64,000 nucleotides of DNA. Origin: Takashimella koratensis. Taxonomy: Eukaryota > Basidiomycota > Tremellomycetes > Trichosporonales > Tetragoniomycetaceae. A program made the position numbers and the translations under genes. The stretch is from positions 744,001 to 808,000 of the forward strand of contig BCKT01000006.1 of NCBI GenBank assembly GCA_003116875.1, given 5' to 3'. Shown piece after piece: positions 13,510 through 23,565 of this stretch. The notes beneath the pieces are model-generated. The model did no database searches. It was not told the DNA's origin and saw nothing but the letters and a program-made list of their open reading frames with translations. The stretch's first letter is position 1. Each line of letters opens with the position of its first letter.

Positions 13510-14023
13510 ATGTTCGGTTTCGGCTCCTCCTCTTCCTCGTCCTCGTCTACCGAGTCTCAGCAGCCCGCAGCGCCCAGCAGAGAGCAGCGACAACAGTGCT
13601 GGGCCGACCGCGACGCATACTTTACTTGCCTCGATCGGAACGGCGTCGTTCAGCCCGGCGACGGCGAGTTGGGCGATTCGCAGGGAAAGTGTCGCGCTGA
13701 GAGGAAAAAGTATGAAGGAAGCTGTGGCAGGAGCTGGGTGAGTGAAAGCAGGCGGTTGATGCGGGTGGTAGAAAGTGGTGACGGGTGTAGGAGTAGAGCG
13801 AAGGTTAGAGAGCAGACCGTCACAAGTGGAGATGGAGGATGGGGAGGATGGATGGGACGGAGAGAGGAAGGAGAGGCGTGGATGTACATCGAAGAGTACT
13901 GACTCTCGTTCTCCTGGGCAGATCGACTACTTCAATAAACGACGGATCCTCGAGATCAGGCAACAAAAGACAGTCGAAGCTGCGGCTCGAGCTCGAGGAG
14001 AACTTCCACCGATGAAACAATGA
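13510..14023 (+). CDS. COA6: Cytochrome c oxidase assembly factor 6
   Basis: Two exons (13510-13737, 13922-14023) encode 109 residues. After a Ser-rich start the sequence carries CWADRDAYFTC (C30, C40) and a later C61 and C72. This is the CX9C-CX10C pattern of the COX6B/Coa6 family, followed by SWIDYFNKRR across the intron, which is also typical of Coa6. In that family the protein is oxidised by the Mia40 pathway in the mitochondrial intermembrane space and helps copper delivery to the COX2 CuA site. Length fits the family. The 184-nt intron is phase 0 and sits between the last cysteine and the conserved C-terminal helix. Confidence 0.93.
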
Positions 14024-14410
14024 CGATCGGAATTGCTGGGATCGAGTGGGATCTGAAGTGGAGATGACGAGTGTTCAGTGGTCGATAATGTATGGCAGCT
14101 CTTTACAACCCCTCTCAATGCATATCACTCTTGGGTGTATATTGGCGTTTGTTGAACCATCGTCTACCATTGTCACTTGCAATTAACGAAAGTGCAATCC
14201 AAGTATTCGCCCTATGCGGCGGCAAGAATCATCGGAGGCTCAAACTCATGAGTGCATACCATGCAACGTGACTTCCTATGGAGGGAGGACTAACGAAAGA
14301 TTGTTCTCACGCTCCATCTCACCCTGATACCGATCTCACAACGTCTCACCCAATCGTCTCCCGTAGCCTGCCTCCATGTACGCCCGCGTGACCGATAACC
14401 AAATGAGCGA
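14024..14410. other. Convergent 3' region between COA6 and UBC1
   Basis: A 387-bp stretch between two convergent stop codons. It should hold both 3' untranslated regions. I see no further feature. Confidence 0.4.
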
Positions 14411-15789
14411 TCACTTCAAGAGCTCCTCGATCACCTGAACCAAAAGGTCAGCTATCGCCGAATCCTCCGCTAGCTGCTACTCACCGTGTTCTCGTTGATG
14501 TTGGAAACATTGTTCCCTCGATAATTCATACGTTTCAAGGTCGAAATCTGCGATAGCACGTATGAGCGATCATAGCTCTGGTGGAACGTCCTCATTCCCG
14601 CCCAGCTCGGCATCACCAGACGTACCACTTTTGGCCGTTCAAAGCCCATGTCTGTGAACTTTGCCACGCTCTCCTCAGTCAGACCGGCCATCTCCGCATC
14701 GGTTGCCTGTTTCCCTGCCGTCTTCACTTTTGACGCTGGGGCCTGGGCGTACGCTTGGGCCCAATGCCGGGCGGTCGCGTTGAATGAGGTTCGGGAAGTC
14801 AGGTAGTGTTTGGCGACTACGAAGGTGTGTCAGCAAGTCTCAAAATAGGCGGGAAGAGTGAAGAGTGTCTGGTATCAACTCACCCTCGGCGTCTTGAGGG
14901 TCATTTGGTTCCGGGCTGCAGAGAAGTGATTGGAGCGATATGAGCGTCGATTTCAATGTGAGAACCTAGAGAGGTTAGCAGGAATCGAAGATCATGCTCA
15001 GGTCTCAAGCATGTGAGGCTATACGTACTGGTGACCACTGGTCTTTCAAAATGTCGAGGCAGATAGCTCCCTAGATCACAATCAGTAACGAACTTCGATC
15101 CTCGTTGATAGCCAAACTCACGCTAGCGGAGGAGATGTTTGGGTCTTCAAGTAGTCAGTCATGACACCACCTATAATCGAGTCCTATTCTTCTCCTCTAC
15201 TCACGGTATACTTTCCTGTGAAGAGTCAGCAAGGACCTCCAAATCAACAGTCGATGTGTTATCCCGGTGGCAAAAAGGACGACTCAACGTACGTTATAAA
15301 CTTCATCTTGACTGGTTGGAACGGATACGAATCTGGGATCTTGATATCCACCTCATAGTAACCCCCTTCGTATGGCGTATCCACCTGGATTCGAGAACGT
15401 CAAGGTCGGGCGCGAGATTGGTCAGCGAGGTGTCAGGTGGGATGGAGACCCGAGGGTGCAAACTTACAGGACCTGGGAATGCTCCGATCAGGTGGAACGG
15501 GTCTTCATCGACGACTGCCGGCGGGTCAGGAATGCGATATAGGCTGAGTTCGAGATAACGCAGCTGCACTGGAGCCTTACTCACGATCGATCGAGATCTG
15601 TGACGACTTGTCCTGGTGGATCGCTGCATCCGATGTTCAAAGGAAGAAAACAACTGTCAACTATCATCCTCGACCACTTGTTTCACCTCACACGATCACT
15701 CTCGTGCACGCTTGCCGCAGCTTCTGTCCCAGACCACCCAGCTCACCTTTGATCTCCTTCTGGACTCGTCGAAGCCGGGCGTCGGACAT
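14411..15789 (-). CDS. UBC1: Ubiquitin-conjugating enzyme E2 with C-terminal UBA (Ubc1/UBE2K type)
   Basis: Eleven exons (15789-15747, 15623-15585, 15514-15468, 15384-15293, 15215-15205, 15144-15122, 15070-15029, 14965-14884, 14816-14626, 14547-14485, 14434-14411) encode 218 residues. The UBC fold is complete: [14 protein letters not shown] start, HPN at 78-80, active-site Cys89 in GAICLDIL, then [24 protein letters not shown] domain ([20 protein letters not shown] onward) closes the protein, as in Ubc1/UBE2K, which builds Lys48-linked chains. The gene is extraordinarily fragmented: exons of 11, 23, 24, 39, 42, 43 and 47 nt. The 11-nt exon (15205-15215) supplies the invariant TKVYHPN run, so it is firmly supported. 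It is divergent to TRM10. Confidence 0.94.
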
Positions 15790-15997
15790 GGTGGGCTAGT
15801 CGTGGAGTTGGGGTTGAGCGCGTGACCTGGTGCGGAAGAGACCGAGTTGCGAGTGGAGGATCCCAATTGTTCGTGAGACAAGCGCTGTAGGGGTTTCGAG
15901 CGGGGGGGAGGGAGCAGGGGTGGGATGGGAGATGAGCGGGCACGAGCTAGGGTGGGTCTTTGAAGGTGGTAATGCAGAGGTGAGGTTGTAGATACGG

Positions 15998-16036
<39 letters not shown>

Positions 16037-16173
16037 TAGATGATGACGGGCGATTGATGCTGCCATTGGCCATCCTCTCCCAGGCACGCTTCTAACCTCC
16101 ACCATAGCAAAATTTAGGACTTAACAACTCAACAAGCCTATCAAACCACACATTCACATCCACAGCGACAAAC
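15790..16173. promoter_or_regulatory. Divergent intergenic region, UBC1 / TRM10
   Basis: This 384-bp region should contain both promoters. A perfect (GA)16 run occupies 16001-16032, CT-rich when read on the UBC1 strand. No other motif was assigned. Confidence 0.5.
16001..16032. repeat. (GA)n microsatellite
   Basis: Uninterrupted GA dinucleotide repeat of about 16 units in the shared UBC1/TRM10 promoter region. Confidence 0.95.
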
Positions 16174-17915
16174 ATGGACATTGACGAGGAGGAACTGTCC
16201 AATGCGATCCCTTCGCAGCCAGAGGCAGGGCCGTCTGAGCCATCGTCGGTTGGGACCACCGGTGGACTCTCCAAAAGTGCGCAAAAACGGCTGGCCAAGA
16301 AGGTGGGTCTCGTCCTCCCTCTCCCTCCCTATCACCTCGCTGAGCTAGCTTTGCCTCACTATTTTGATTTCCAAGACCACTCTGACTAAATGACTTCTCC
16401 CTCTGCAGGCCCAGAGAGATGCGCTCAAGCCTGCTAGGCGGGCGGCGGAGAAGCAGCGTCGCCGAGACCGAGCCGCCCATCTAACCCAAGCAAACGCAGC
16501 GGGGACGCTTACCCCCTCGGAGCGTGAAGCGTGGGAGCGGCTCCGAGCATTGAGGAAGAAGAAGGTGACTGTCCGCAAAGGCGGTCCTCAAGATGCTGAG
16601 GTGTGGAAGGGCGCTGTCGTGGTCGACCTTGGTTTTGACGAGCTCATGAATGATCAGGTAAGTTCAGTAAGGCAGAGCGTGGGCTTCACTCGTTGATTTC
16701 CGATCCCCAACTGACGAGGTGTAGGAGATCACCTCAATGGCGTCTCAGTTGAGCCACCTCTACGCTACCAACCGAGTAGCTCAGCATCCATTCGCGACTA
16801 TCCTTCATACATCCTTTGGACCACAGGTCTCGCCTCGCCTGTGGGATCGAATGCGGAAGAGCAACTGGGAGAAGTGGGGGAGGACGTTTTGGTGGATTTC
16901 GTCGGTAGGGGATTTGTCGAAACGGCTATTGAGCGGGGTTGGGAGTGGAGATGTGGAAGGTGAAGCGGGTGCCGGTCAGGAAGGTGGAGGGGAGGCGGGA
17001 CTGGCAGCGACTGCGTCCACAACCGCAATCACAGCCGCGAATGCAGAGACCAAAGCAGAGGGAGAGACGGCGGCTTCATCAGCGGATCTGGAACAATATC
17101 TGTCGGATCAAGTCTTTCCGCCAGGTCTGACATCGTCGCATAAGCTGGTTTACCTCTCCGCGGACGCCGAGGACGAGCTCGACACGTTGGCAGAGGACGA
17201 AGTGTATGTGATTGGTGGGATTGTTGACCGAAATCGACACAAGGTGGGTTAGACTCGGTCGAAGTCGAGGGCTGCTGACTGACTGAGGGACAGTATCTGT
17301 GTCAACGGAAAGCCGAAGAATTGGGGATCCGAACCGCCCGACTACCTATCGGCACGTTTATTGAAAACCTGCCCACCCGCAAAGTCCTCACTGTCAACCA
17401 GGTACGCTTCCTTTTCCCGTCTCTGCCCATTCCATCGATGTGGTACTGCGCCACCTCTTCATCCTCCACCTCGACGCCTCGGCGTCATGAATAGCCGCCA
17501 GGTCTCGCTTGGTATCTCCTGCGCATTACAATACAACACCATCCCAGACCCTCGCTGACCCTGTGTGCCTGTTTTCGTGGGGTATCAGGTATTCGAGATT
17601 CTTTCTAAATACCTCGAATTGAAAGATTGGAAAGAGGCGTTCGAGGCAGTCATCCCGCTTCGCAAGTTTCATGTCCAGTCCAAAGCAGAGAAACGCAAGG
17701 CGAAACTTGAGAAGCAAGGGGGTGGTACGGCCGAGGGAGAGGATGAAGCGGAGCGGGATGATGGGGATGAGGACGTAGATGAGGATGAGGAGGGTGGTGA
17801 AGGGGATGCAGGCGAGGAAGGAGGGGGAGAGGGCGGAGATGGACCCGCGGAAGGTGCACTTGAGTCAACAGAAAGAGATACGGGGGAAGAGGAACTCGTC
17901 GCGCGTAGCTGGTGA
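16174..17915 (+). CDS. TRM10: tRNA (guanine(9)-N1)-methyltransferase
   Basis: Five exons (16174-16302, 16409-16657, 16725-17243, 17294-17401, 17589-17915) give 443 residues. All four introns are phase 0. The Trm10 SPOUT domain begins with VVVDLGFDELMND, then SQLSHLYATNRV. It carries KLVYLSADAEDELDTL and YVIGGIVDRNRHK, where D294 is the conserved acidic residue of the active site. IPLRKF-type sequence ends the domain. Family members methylate N1 of G9 in tRNA using SAM. An insert of about 50 Ala/Glu/Gly-rich residues interrupts the domain after SKRLLSG. The C-terminal 60 residues are strongly acidic (runs of Glu and Asp), unlike the basic N-terminal arm (ARRAAEKQRRRDRAAH). It is divergent to UBC1. 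Confidence 0.94.
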
Positions 17916-19271
17916 CTGACGCTCTCCATCTCATGATGCCTAGTACCCAATGCATAATCATGTACGGACCGATATCATGAGTATCTCGTTACTCCGTCAT
18001 AGAATGAGCAATCCGAAGCCGAACAACTCGTCCCTAGTAGATCTGTGCAAGCTGACCCGTTCCTCACCCGTACGTCGGAACAATAGGCCATCGTCTGTGG
18101 AACCATGCGGACAGTAGCTTCCTCACCTGTGGATGACGGGTAGCAACATGGTATTCAACAATATACACGCCGAGACAGTACCGTCAGCGGCGCCATTGTT
18201 GTCAACGATGGGGTTGGCGACAACTTGCTACCATTCTTTCTCGTAGGCGCTCAGCCACCGGCTTTGAATGCAAGCCACCGCCGAACGCCTACAGGTCCCC
18301 ACAGGCCCAATAATGGTGCCGAGACCAGTGAGACTGGCGTTTAGTTATCGGACCTGGTCGTGTCGCTGCGGCACTCAATGCCACACCCAGGAATCCTAGA
18401 GTGTTGGCCTAGAATGGTCGAGAAAGACGCTAGCACCAGGGACCGGACAACGACTGCGTGGGTGGGGAGGTACGCGAGACTCGGGAGACCTAGGCTCGGA
18501 GGGATGACGGCGGTGGGGAAGTCGCAGCTGGCAGGAACTGGAATTGCATATGTCAGCATTCGAGTTCCTTCGGCATATGAACAAAGATTTGGTTGGGCCA
18601 GGGAGAGTCGGGTAAGCTGATTTATTGTCGTGTCGTCCCTGCCGAGGAAAGAGATGTAGCTGGTCCTGAACCTGAGTCAGGCGCCTTGCTCGCCCTGCGC
18701 TAACGTCACTGCGCAGCGACCGATCTCACTCTGCTGAACTTGAGTCCTTGGTTGTTCTTGTATGTACTGGTCACCGTTGACCATAAGCCGACGACGACGA
18801 TGACCACAAGTTGCACCCAAAGCGTCTTTGTGGCGAATTGACCAGTGTTCGATTGAATTGATTGCCCTATTCATTCCCGATTTTATGGATTTTTAGAATT
18901 CCGACCCCAGATGGTGGACTCAATTGAGATCCCATTTTACCCGACCGCCTTGTGTACCGGGTGGCTTAAGCCATCCGCGGAATGAATAGAGCCAAGGGAG
19001 TGTGCAGTACCGCGCTTATGGCTTGTTGGTAGCTCTTGCTCTACTCGTGCCGGGTCCTGATCGTCGAATCCGGGTAATCCCCCCATCTTTCGACTCAATT
19101 TTAACGTCCGATCCCTGCCACCATTGCACCACCATTCAACTCCACCCGTTCATTCCAATACACTCTTCACTATCGTCGACAGCTATATATGTATCATCGA
19201 CAGCTACTTCCGTCGTCCCCAACTGTCCTCTCTTCAATTCCCATCTCAATTGTCCATTTTGTACGTCCTTA
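17916..19271. other. Long intergenic region without a supported gene
   Basis: About 1.35 kb downstream of TRM10. Both strands carry only short reading frames without recognisable domains or convincing splice chains. It ends with a TATATATG element at about 19183-19191 ahead of a small reading frame. A non-coding RNA cannot be excluded from sequence alone. Confidence 0.4.
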
Positions 19272-19433
19272 ATGTCTACTCCTTCTCCTGGCAGGGGTTC
19301 AATTCAGCTCCAAGCTGACATTACCGACAACAAGATACGATTGACCCGAACCGACATCATTCAGCTGGCTAGCGGTATTGTTGGAGATCTCCCGCGCAAC
19401 ACCCGAAGCGAGACGCTATACTGGGCTGTGTAA
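19272..19433 (+). CDS. Possible small protein (53 aa), unrecognised
   Basis: An ATG-started frame of 53 residues beginning MSTPSPGRGSIQLQ, with mixed polar composition and no domain that I know. A TATATATG element lies about 85 bp upstream and the preceding sequence is pyrimidine-rich, as for many fungal start regions. There is no homology argument, so it may be chance or a first exon of something longer. Confidence 0.25.
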   Translation: MSTPSPGRGSIQLQADITDNKIRLTRTDIIQLASGIVGDLPRNTRSETLYWAV

Positions 19434-20626
19434 CTGTCGATCCTCACCAATAGGATCGGAGTGCATAGAGCGGAAAGCGCACCGAGTATCGGCCATTCAG
19501 TCCTTCAATGCGCAGGAGATGGCAGCCAGTCACATCTCTCGCCGTAACTAGCATACACCACGAGCTCCAACCACCACCTTGAATAGGACGACGACCTCCC
19601 TAACCCTCTCACCCTCTTCAACACCACATCCTTGACCAAGACTACCATTTGCGGCCGATATCTTCATCATCACCTTTACGCCCATCCTATTCTCACCATT
19701 CAACACACCGAAACATATTGAGCGCAGGCCATCCTATTCTCCATGCCATCCACATGCCGCTCACCCCTACCACCGCCCCATCACTACCCTCCTCGTCACT
19801 AGGCCAGTTACGAACCGGGTCAAGGAGGCACGCGCGACCGAGCCTAGTGTCCTCTTCCCATTCAGTCCGCTGTCAAGTGCCTATCCGAGACGGGCTTTTC
19901 TACCTCTCCTAGCGCCATCATCTTCAATACCAACCACCTTGTGCCTGGCGAACACAACAACAGCAACAACGATGATACGACGACGCCGAGATTACCAGGG
20001 CGCCGCCCTTGCCCATGATGCGACCGACCCGAAGCGGGTGGAGCTGGACGAGGCGCTCGTGACGACAGCGGCCAAGGGTAGAATGTAGACAATAGGCGAC
20101 CCGGACCTCACAGGTCACCAGAATGCGATCGACACCGGGCTGCATTGCTGGGCTGGCCTGCCGAGATAATGGAAGCCAGGACACAGCACCCCATTCCTGG
20201 AGTGCGTGCCGAGATCGAGGGGGTGGGTATCATGAGGTATCGAGGTGAGGAAGAGGGGTGTATTAAGACAAGTCGTCCGAGACCTAGTCAAAGTTTCTTT
20301 TCCCCTCTTCCCTCCAACCTTTCGTACCCCGACTCCGACCTACTCGACCTCGTCGTTTGGTGGCCTGAACTCAACTTGTCGCCTTCAGCTAGCCTGATCA
20401 GACCGACCGCCCCTTCGACATCAACGAGGTTCGACTCGACGCCGACACCGACTTGGATCGCCTCGACTCCCGTCGCCGCACTCTCGACCAGACCGATCCG
20501 ACCAGATCGACCCGACGCCTCGAGCGCTGACTCCTCGACTCGTAATCTCCACCTCGATCGACTGGATCGAGTCTATCCGACAAGCCTTCTTCCTCACCCT
20601 GCACCCTCTGGTTTCCCGCCCGCGCA
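19434..20626. other. Region upstream of CPL1-like gene
   Basis: About 1.2 kb without a supported gene. The last 350 bp before the CPL1-like start are dense in TCGAC/CGACC repeats (about 20390-20580). They open long frames on both strands, but these frames look like composition artefacts. The region presumably holds the promoter and 5' leader of the secreted-protein gene. Confidence 0.4.
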
Positions 20627-22138
20627 ATGGTGTCTCCACGGAAACTTGTCGCCCGGCTCGCACTCGCCGCCACCGCACTCCTCCCACTCGCCTCTGCCTC
20701 AAACTACGAGACGGCCGCATACGACGCCCGATCACTCTCTACCAGAGACGGTATCACCACTGGCGCAACACTTTGTCACACTGTCAAAATCACAGCGCCT
20801 CTCAACCTGCAAGCGTGTTTGACACCAGCCACGGGTATTCTCGGCCAAACATTGACTTCGCTGTTAAATATCGTCACCTGTAACTCTGTAGGCACATCGG
20901 CTGCAGCTATCATCGATATCAACGACAGGTGAGTGAGACCACGTCCAACGGGGAGACCATATCGTGCCTGCCAGACAGGAAGCAGCCATTCAAGGAGGGA
21001 TGAAATATGCCGAGCTGGTCAACTGACACGAACCCCGATTGCAGTATATGTTTGTGTGTTGCCGCAGGTGTTTTGACTCCCGCTTCGATCGCCGCACTCA
21101 ACGCAACCATTACTGCCAACGGTACCGCTGTGAACCTTTTGACTTCGGCGATCGGCGGAACAGTAGGGTATACTGCGACGTCGCTGTTGAGTTACTTGGA
21201 GTCGGTCGAGCCCTCAGTTGTAAGTCTTCGGCGCTGAGAACTTGAGTTACTCTGCTAACAAACCTGTATAGCTCGGGTCGTATACGCCATTGTGCAACTA
21301 CCCGACCAACTCAGTGCCTACTAGCTGTTCCGTCTGTCAATGGAGTGAGTCGACTTTTTGACCAGCCTGTCAACGAAAAGACGGATCATACTAACCCGTT
21401 CGTGTAGCATGTGCGGATGGGTACAACGTTTGCAACGGCGCGTGTATTGCAAACACCACGACATGTCCTTCGCAGCGGAGGAGGCGGGTAGACTGGACGA
21501 TTGACCCGGACCTTCGTTGCCCCAAGGGCAAGCAGGCTTGCCTCGTCCCCGAGTCCGGCCCGTGGAACGGCAACAACTTTGAGTGTATCGACACGAGTCA
21601 AGACATCGAGTCCTGTGAGTAATCGTCCTGGCTGAGCTTTGTCTCCGGTCCAACCGTGTCTGTGGTGTTCCCGAGCTAACGCTCTTGTCTAGGCGGCGGC
21701 TGTGCCAATCCACTGCCCGAGCGACCCGAGGGCCAGGACTGCACGTCGATCCCCAACGCCCAGAGCGTGTCGTGTCGAAACAAACAGTGTGCCGTCGACG
21801 ACTGTGAAGCCGGCTTTCAGTCCAACGGCACCGCCTGCATCACCAATCAAGAAGCCATGCTTCTCCATACCCAACTCTCGGCGACATCGACCAAACTTGT
21901 CGTCGAGTCGGACATGGTCGGTCTCGGTCGACGAAACGATGGAGCTCGTCCGTTCCAAGGTCGGACAGCGACCAATGAGCCAGGGAAGGGAATCGACCTG
22001 GCCAAGCGAGACAAGGAAGAGCGCGAGTCCAGGTTCTGGCAGCACTTGCAGGTCAAGACGGACGACTTGAGAGCAGGGAAGAAGGGGCGAGGCGCGACAA
22101 GGCAAGATTTCGAACAAGATGCGGTCCGGCAAAAGTAA
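20627..22138 (+). CDS. Secreted cysteine-rich protein with CPL1-like domain
   Basis: Five exons (20627-20928, 21045-21219, 21272-21344, 21408-21614, 21693-22138) encode 400 residues. A signal peptide (VARLALAATALLPLASA, cut near residue 24) starts it. A hydrophobic middle part follows, with alternating Ala/Thr/Leu and N-glycosylation sequons (NATI, NGTA). Then come a Cys-rich segment (TCADGYNVCNGAC) and, after RRRR (207-210, a likely Kex2 site), the CPL1-like domain at about 221-301: CPKGKQAC, FECIDTSQDIESCGGC, then later paired cysteines. The domain is named for Cryptococcus CPL1, a secreted capsule-related protein. The C-terminal 85 residues are charged and lack cysteines. It is likely extracellular or wall-associated; the precise role is unknown. 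Confidence 0.85.
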
Positions 22139-22625
22139 AGTAGGACATTGATTACCGCCTGGAGTGGGACATGACCTGTACCGACTTGACGCCAATCGAT
22201 CACGACCCAGTTCGAAGATATAGATCTTGCCACTCACGCCTCCGTCCATTCTTCGCACTCGCGCTTTTATTTCATTCTTTTGGGTTCTGGGTTTCTGTAG
22301 GGGTTAAAGACGAGGCGGGAACCTTTTCTCTTGTAGCCATTTCAGTAGCTTCTCGAATTCACGTCTCTTGAACCAGGTTGCAGGTCTTCAACCTCCTCCC
22401 CATCACCCTAATAATATCGCCCGTAGCTTTATAGACGAATCCCAAATCGATTTTGGGTGTGCGATGAACACAGAAACATCAAAGCATCACACGTGATAGT
22501 CAAGATCAAGTGCAAGGGGGAAACGAAGACGAAGAGGACAGACCGAGAAGTGATGAGATGTGTCCGTGACATACTGGGATTATAACGTCGTACAACTGTC
22601 CTGCTTCTAGCCGCGGGTTTCAAGG
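22139..22625. other. Convergent 3' region, CPL1-like gene / CMC1-type gene
   Basis: A 487-bp region between two convergent stop codons. Only 3' untranslated sequence is expected. I see no other feature. Confidence 0.4.
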
Positions 22626-23086
22626 TCATTGGCCCTTGGGTTGGGCCATGGGAAGGGGCTCTTTCAACCCTGCCATCTTCAGGAGCTTCTCTCGTCGAGT
22701 CTTTCGCAACTCCTCGACTGCTATCCGTCCCTTCTCCGATCGGTTCGCAATGTAATCGAGCTTCATCGCGTCCATCCGCTCCTCCGTCATGCTGCGACTG
22801 TCAGCTACCGACATATGTGTGGGTCAGAAAAGGTGGCGAGCGACGCACTATTTCCTCAAGCAGTCCTTGACCAGAGTCAACTTGGACCCACACACGAAGG
22901 GGACGGTGAACGTTCGGCCTGTCGCGCAATCGGCGAAATCTGAAAACGGCGACGTGGTCAGCAATTAACACTGACGCCCAAAGAAAGGAGACACTCGCCT
23001 CGGACAAACTCGTCGCAGAGCTTCATAGCCTCTGTCTTGGCGGCGGTAGCGATCTCCTCTTCTTCTCTCCGTGAAAGTGCTTCCAT
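22626..23086 (-). CDS. CMC1: Twin CX9C mitochondrial protein, CMC1 family
   Basis: Three exons (23086-22999, 22939-22849, 22797-22626) give 116 residues. Cysteines at 24, 34, 46 and 56 form two CX9C motifs (CDEFVRDFADC and CGSKLTLVKDC) of the Cmc1-type fold, followed by a basic helical tail (EELRKTRREKLLKMAG). Family members are Mia40 substrates in the intermembrane space and assist cytochrome oxidase assembly. The first intron has a GC donor (CGAG|GCGAGT, 59 nt). Any GT alternative breaks the frame. The third exon has two possible acceptors 6 nt apart, giving KYRSMTEERM or KYMTEERM, so length is 116 or 114. CMC2/COX23-like relatives cannot be fully excluded. Confidence 0.85.
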
Positions 23087-23565
23087 GGTGGTGGTGAGCA
23101 AAGATGTTGAGCAGACAAACGTTTCCTACGGATCGTCAACTTTTTGGTTTGGAATTCATTTTGCTCCATGTCATCCCTCAGTTTTACTAATGTTCGTGTC
23201 CTATTTTGAAAATAAACTTTGCAACGGTGACATGGTCTGCTCGGTCCTCTTCAACATCTCCCTCGCCCTCTCGCCCTCTCCTCTCCCTCTTCCTACCCCC
23301 TCTCCTCTATCTCAACACCTCTCACACCAGAGGGGCGACCGTCTCGCTCCCTTCCGATTCCAGATCTGCCACGAAATTAGACTCAATCGACGTCCACAAG
23401 CTCATCGCGATCGCAACGGGGAATCATCATCGCCATCTCGGCATCGACCGAACTCTGACATCACCGCAAACCTTGGCACATCCTCCACCGCATCGCCAAC
23501 CCTACACCATACCTCATGACATCTACCATTCCTCATTCTCATCTTCACTCTCTCTTGTCCCAATA
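23087..23565. promoter_or_regulatory. Divergent intergenic region, CMC1-type gene / NUFIP1-like gene
   Basis: A 479-bp region with a long pyrimidine-rich block (about 23240-23340, CTC/TCCC-rich) toward the NUFIP1-like gene. It should contain both promoters. Reading continues upstream in frame with the NUFIP1-like start, but without conservation, so the ATG at 23566 was preferred. Confidence 0.5.

Noticed and set aside
19010..19082. tRNA-like words (TAGCTC, TCGAATCC)
   Set aside because: No cloverleaf could be drawn with paired acceptor and anticodon stems, so no tRNA is called.
20145..20822. 225-residue plus-strand frame overlapping the start of the CPL1-like gene
   Set aside because: It is Ser/Pro/Arg-rich composition noise in TCGAC-rich leader sequence, in a different frame from the clear signal-peptide start at 20627.
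20645..22258. Minus-strand frames antisense to the CPL1-like gene (up to 189 residues)
   Set aside because: They mirror a GC-rich coding strand; the plus-strand exons have matched phases and a known domain.
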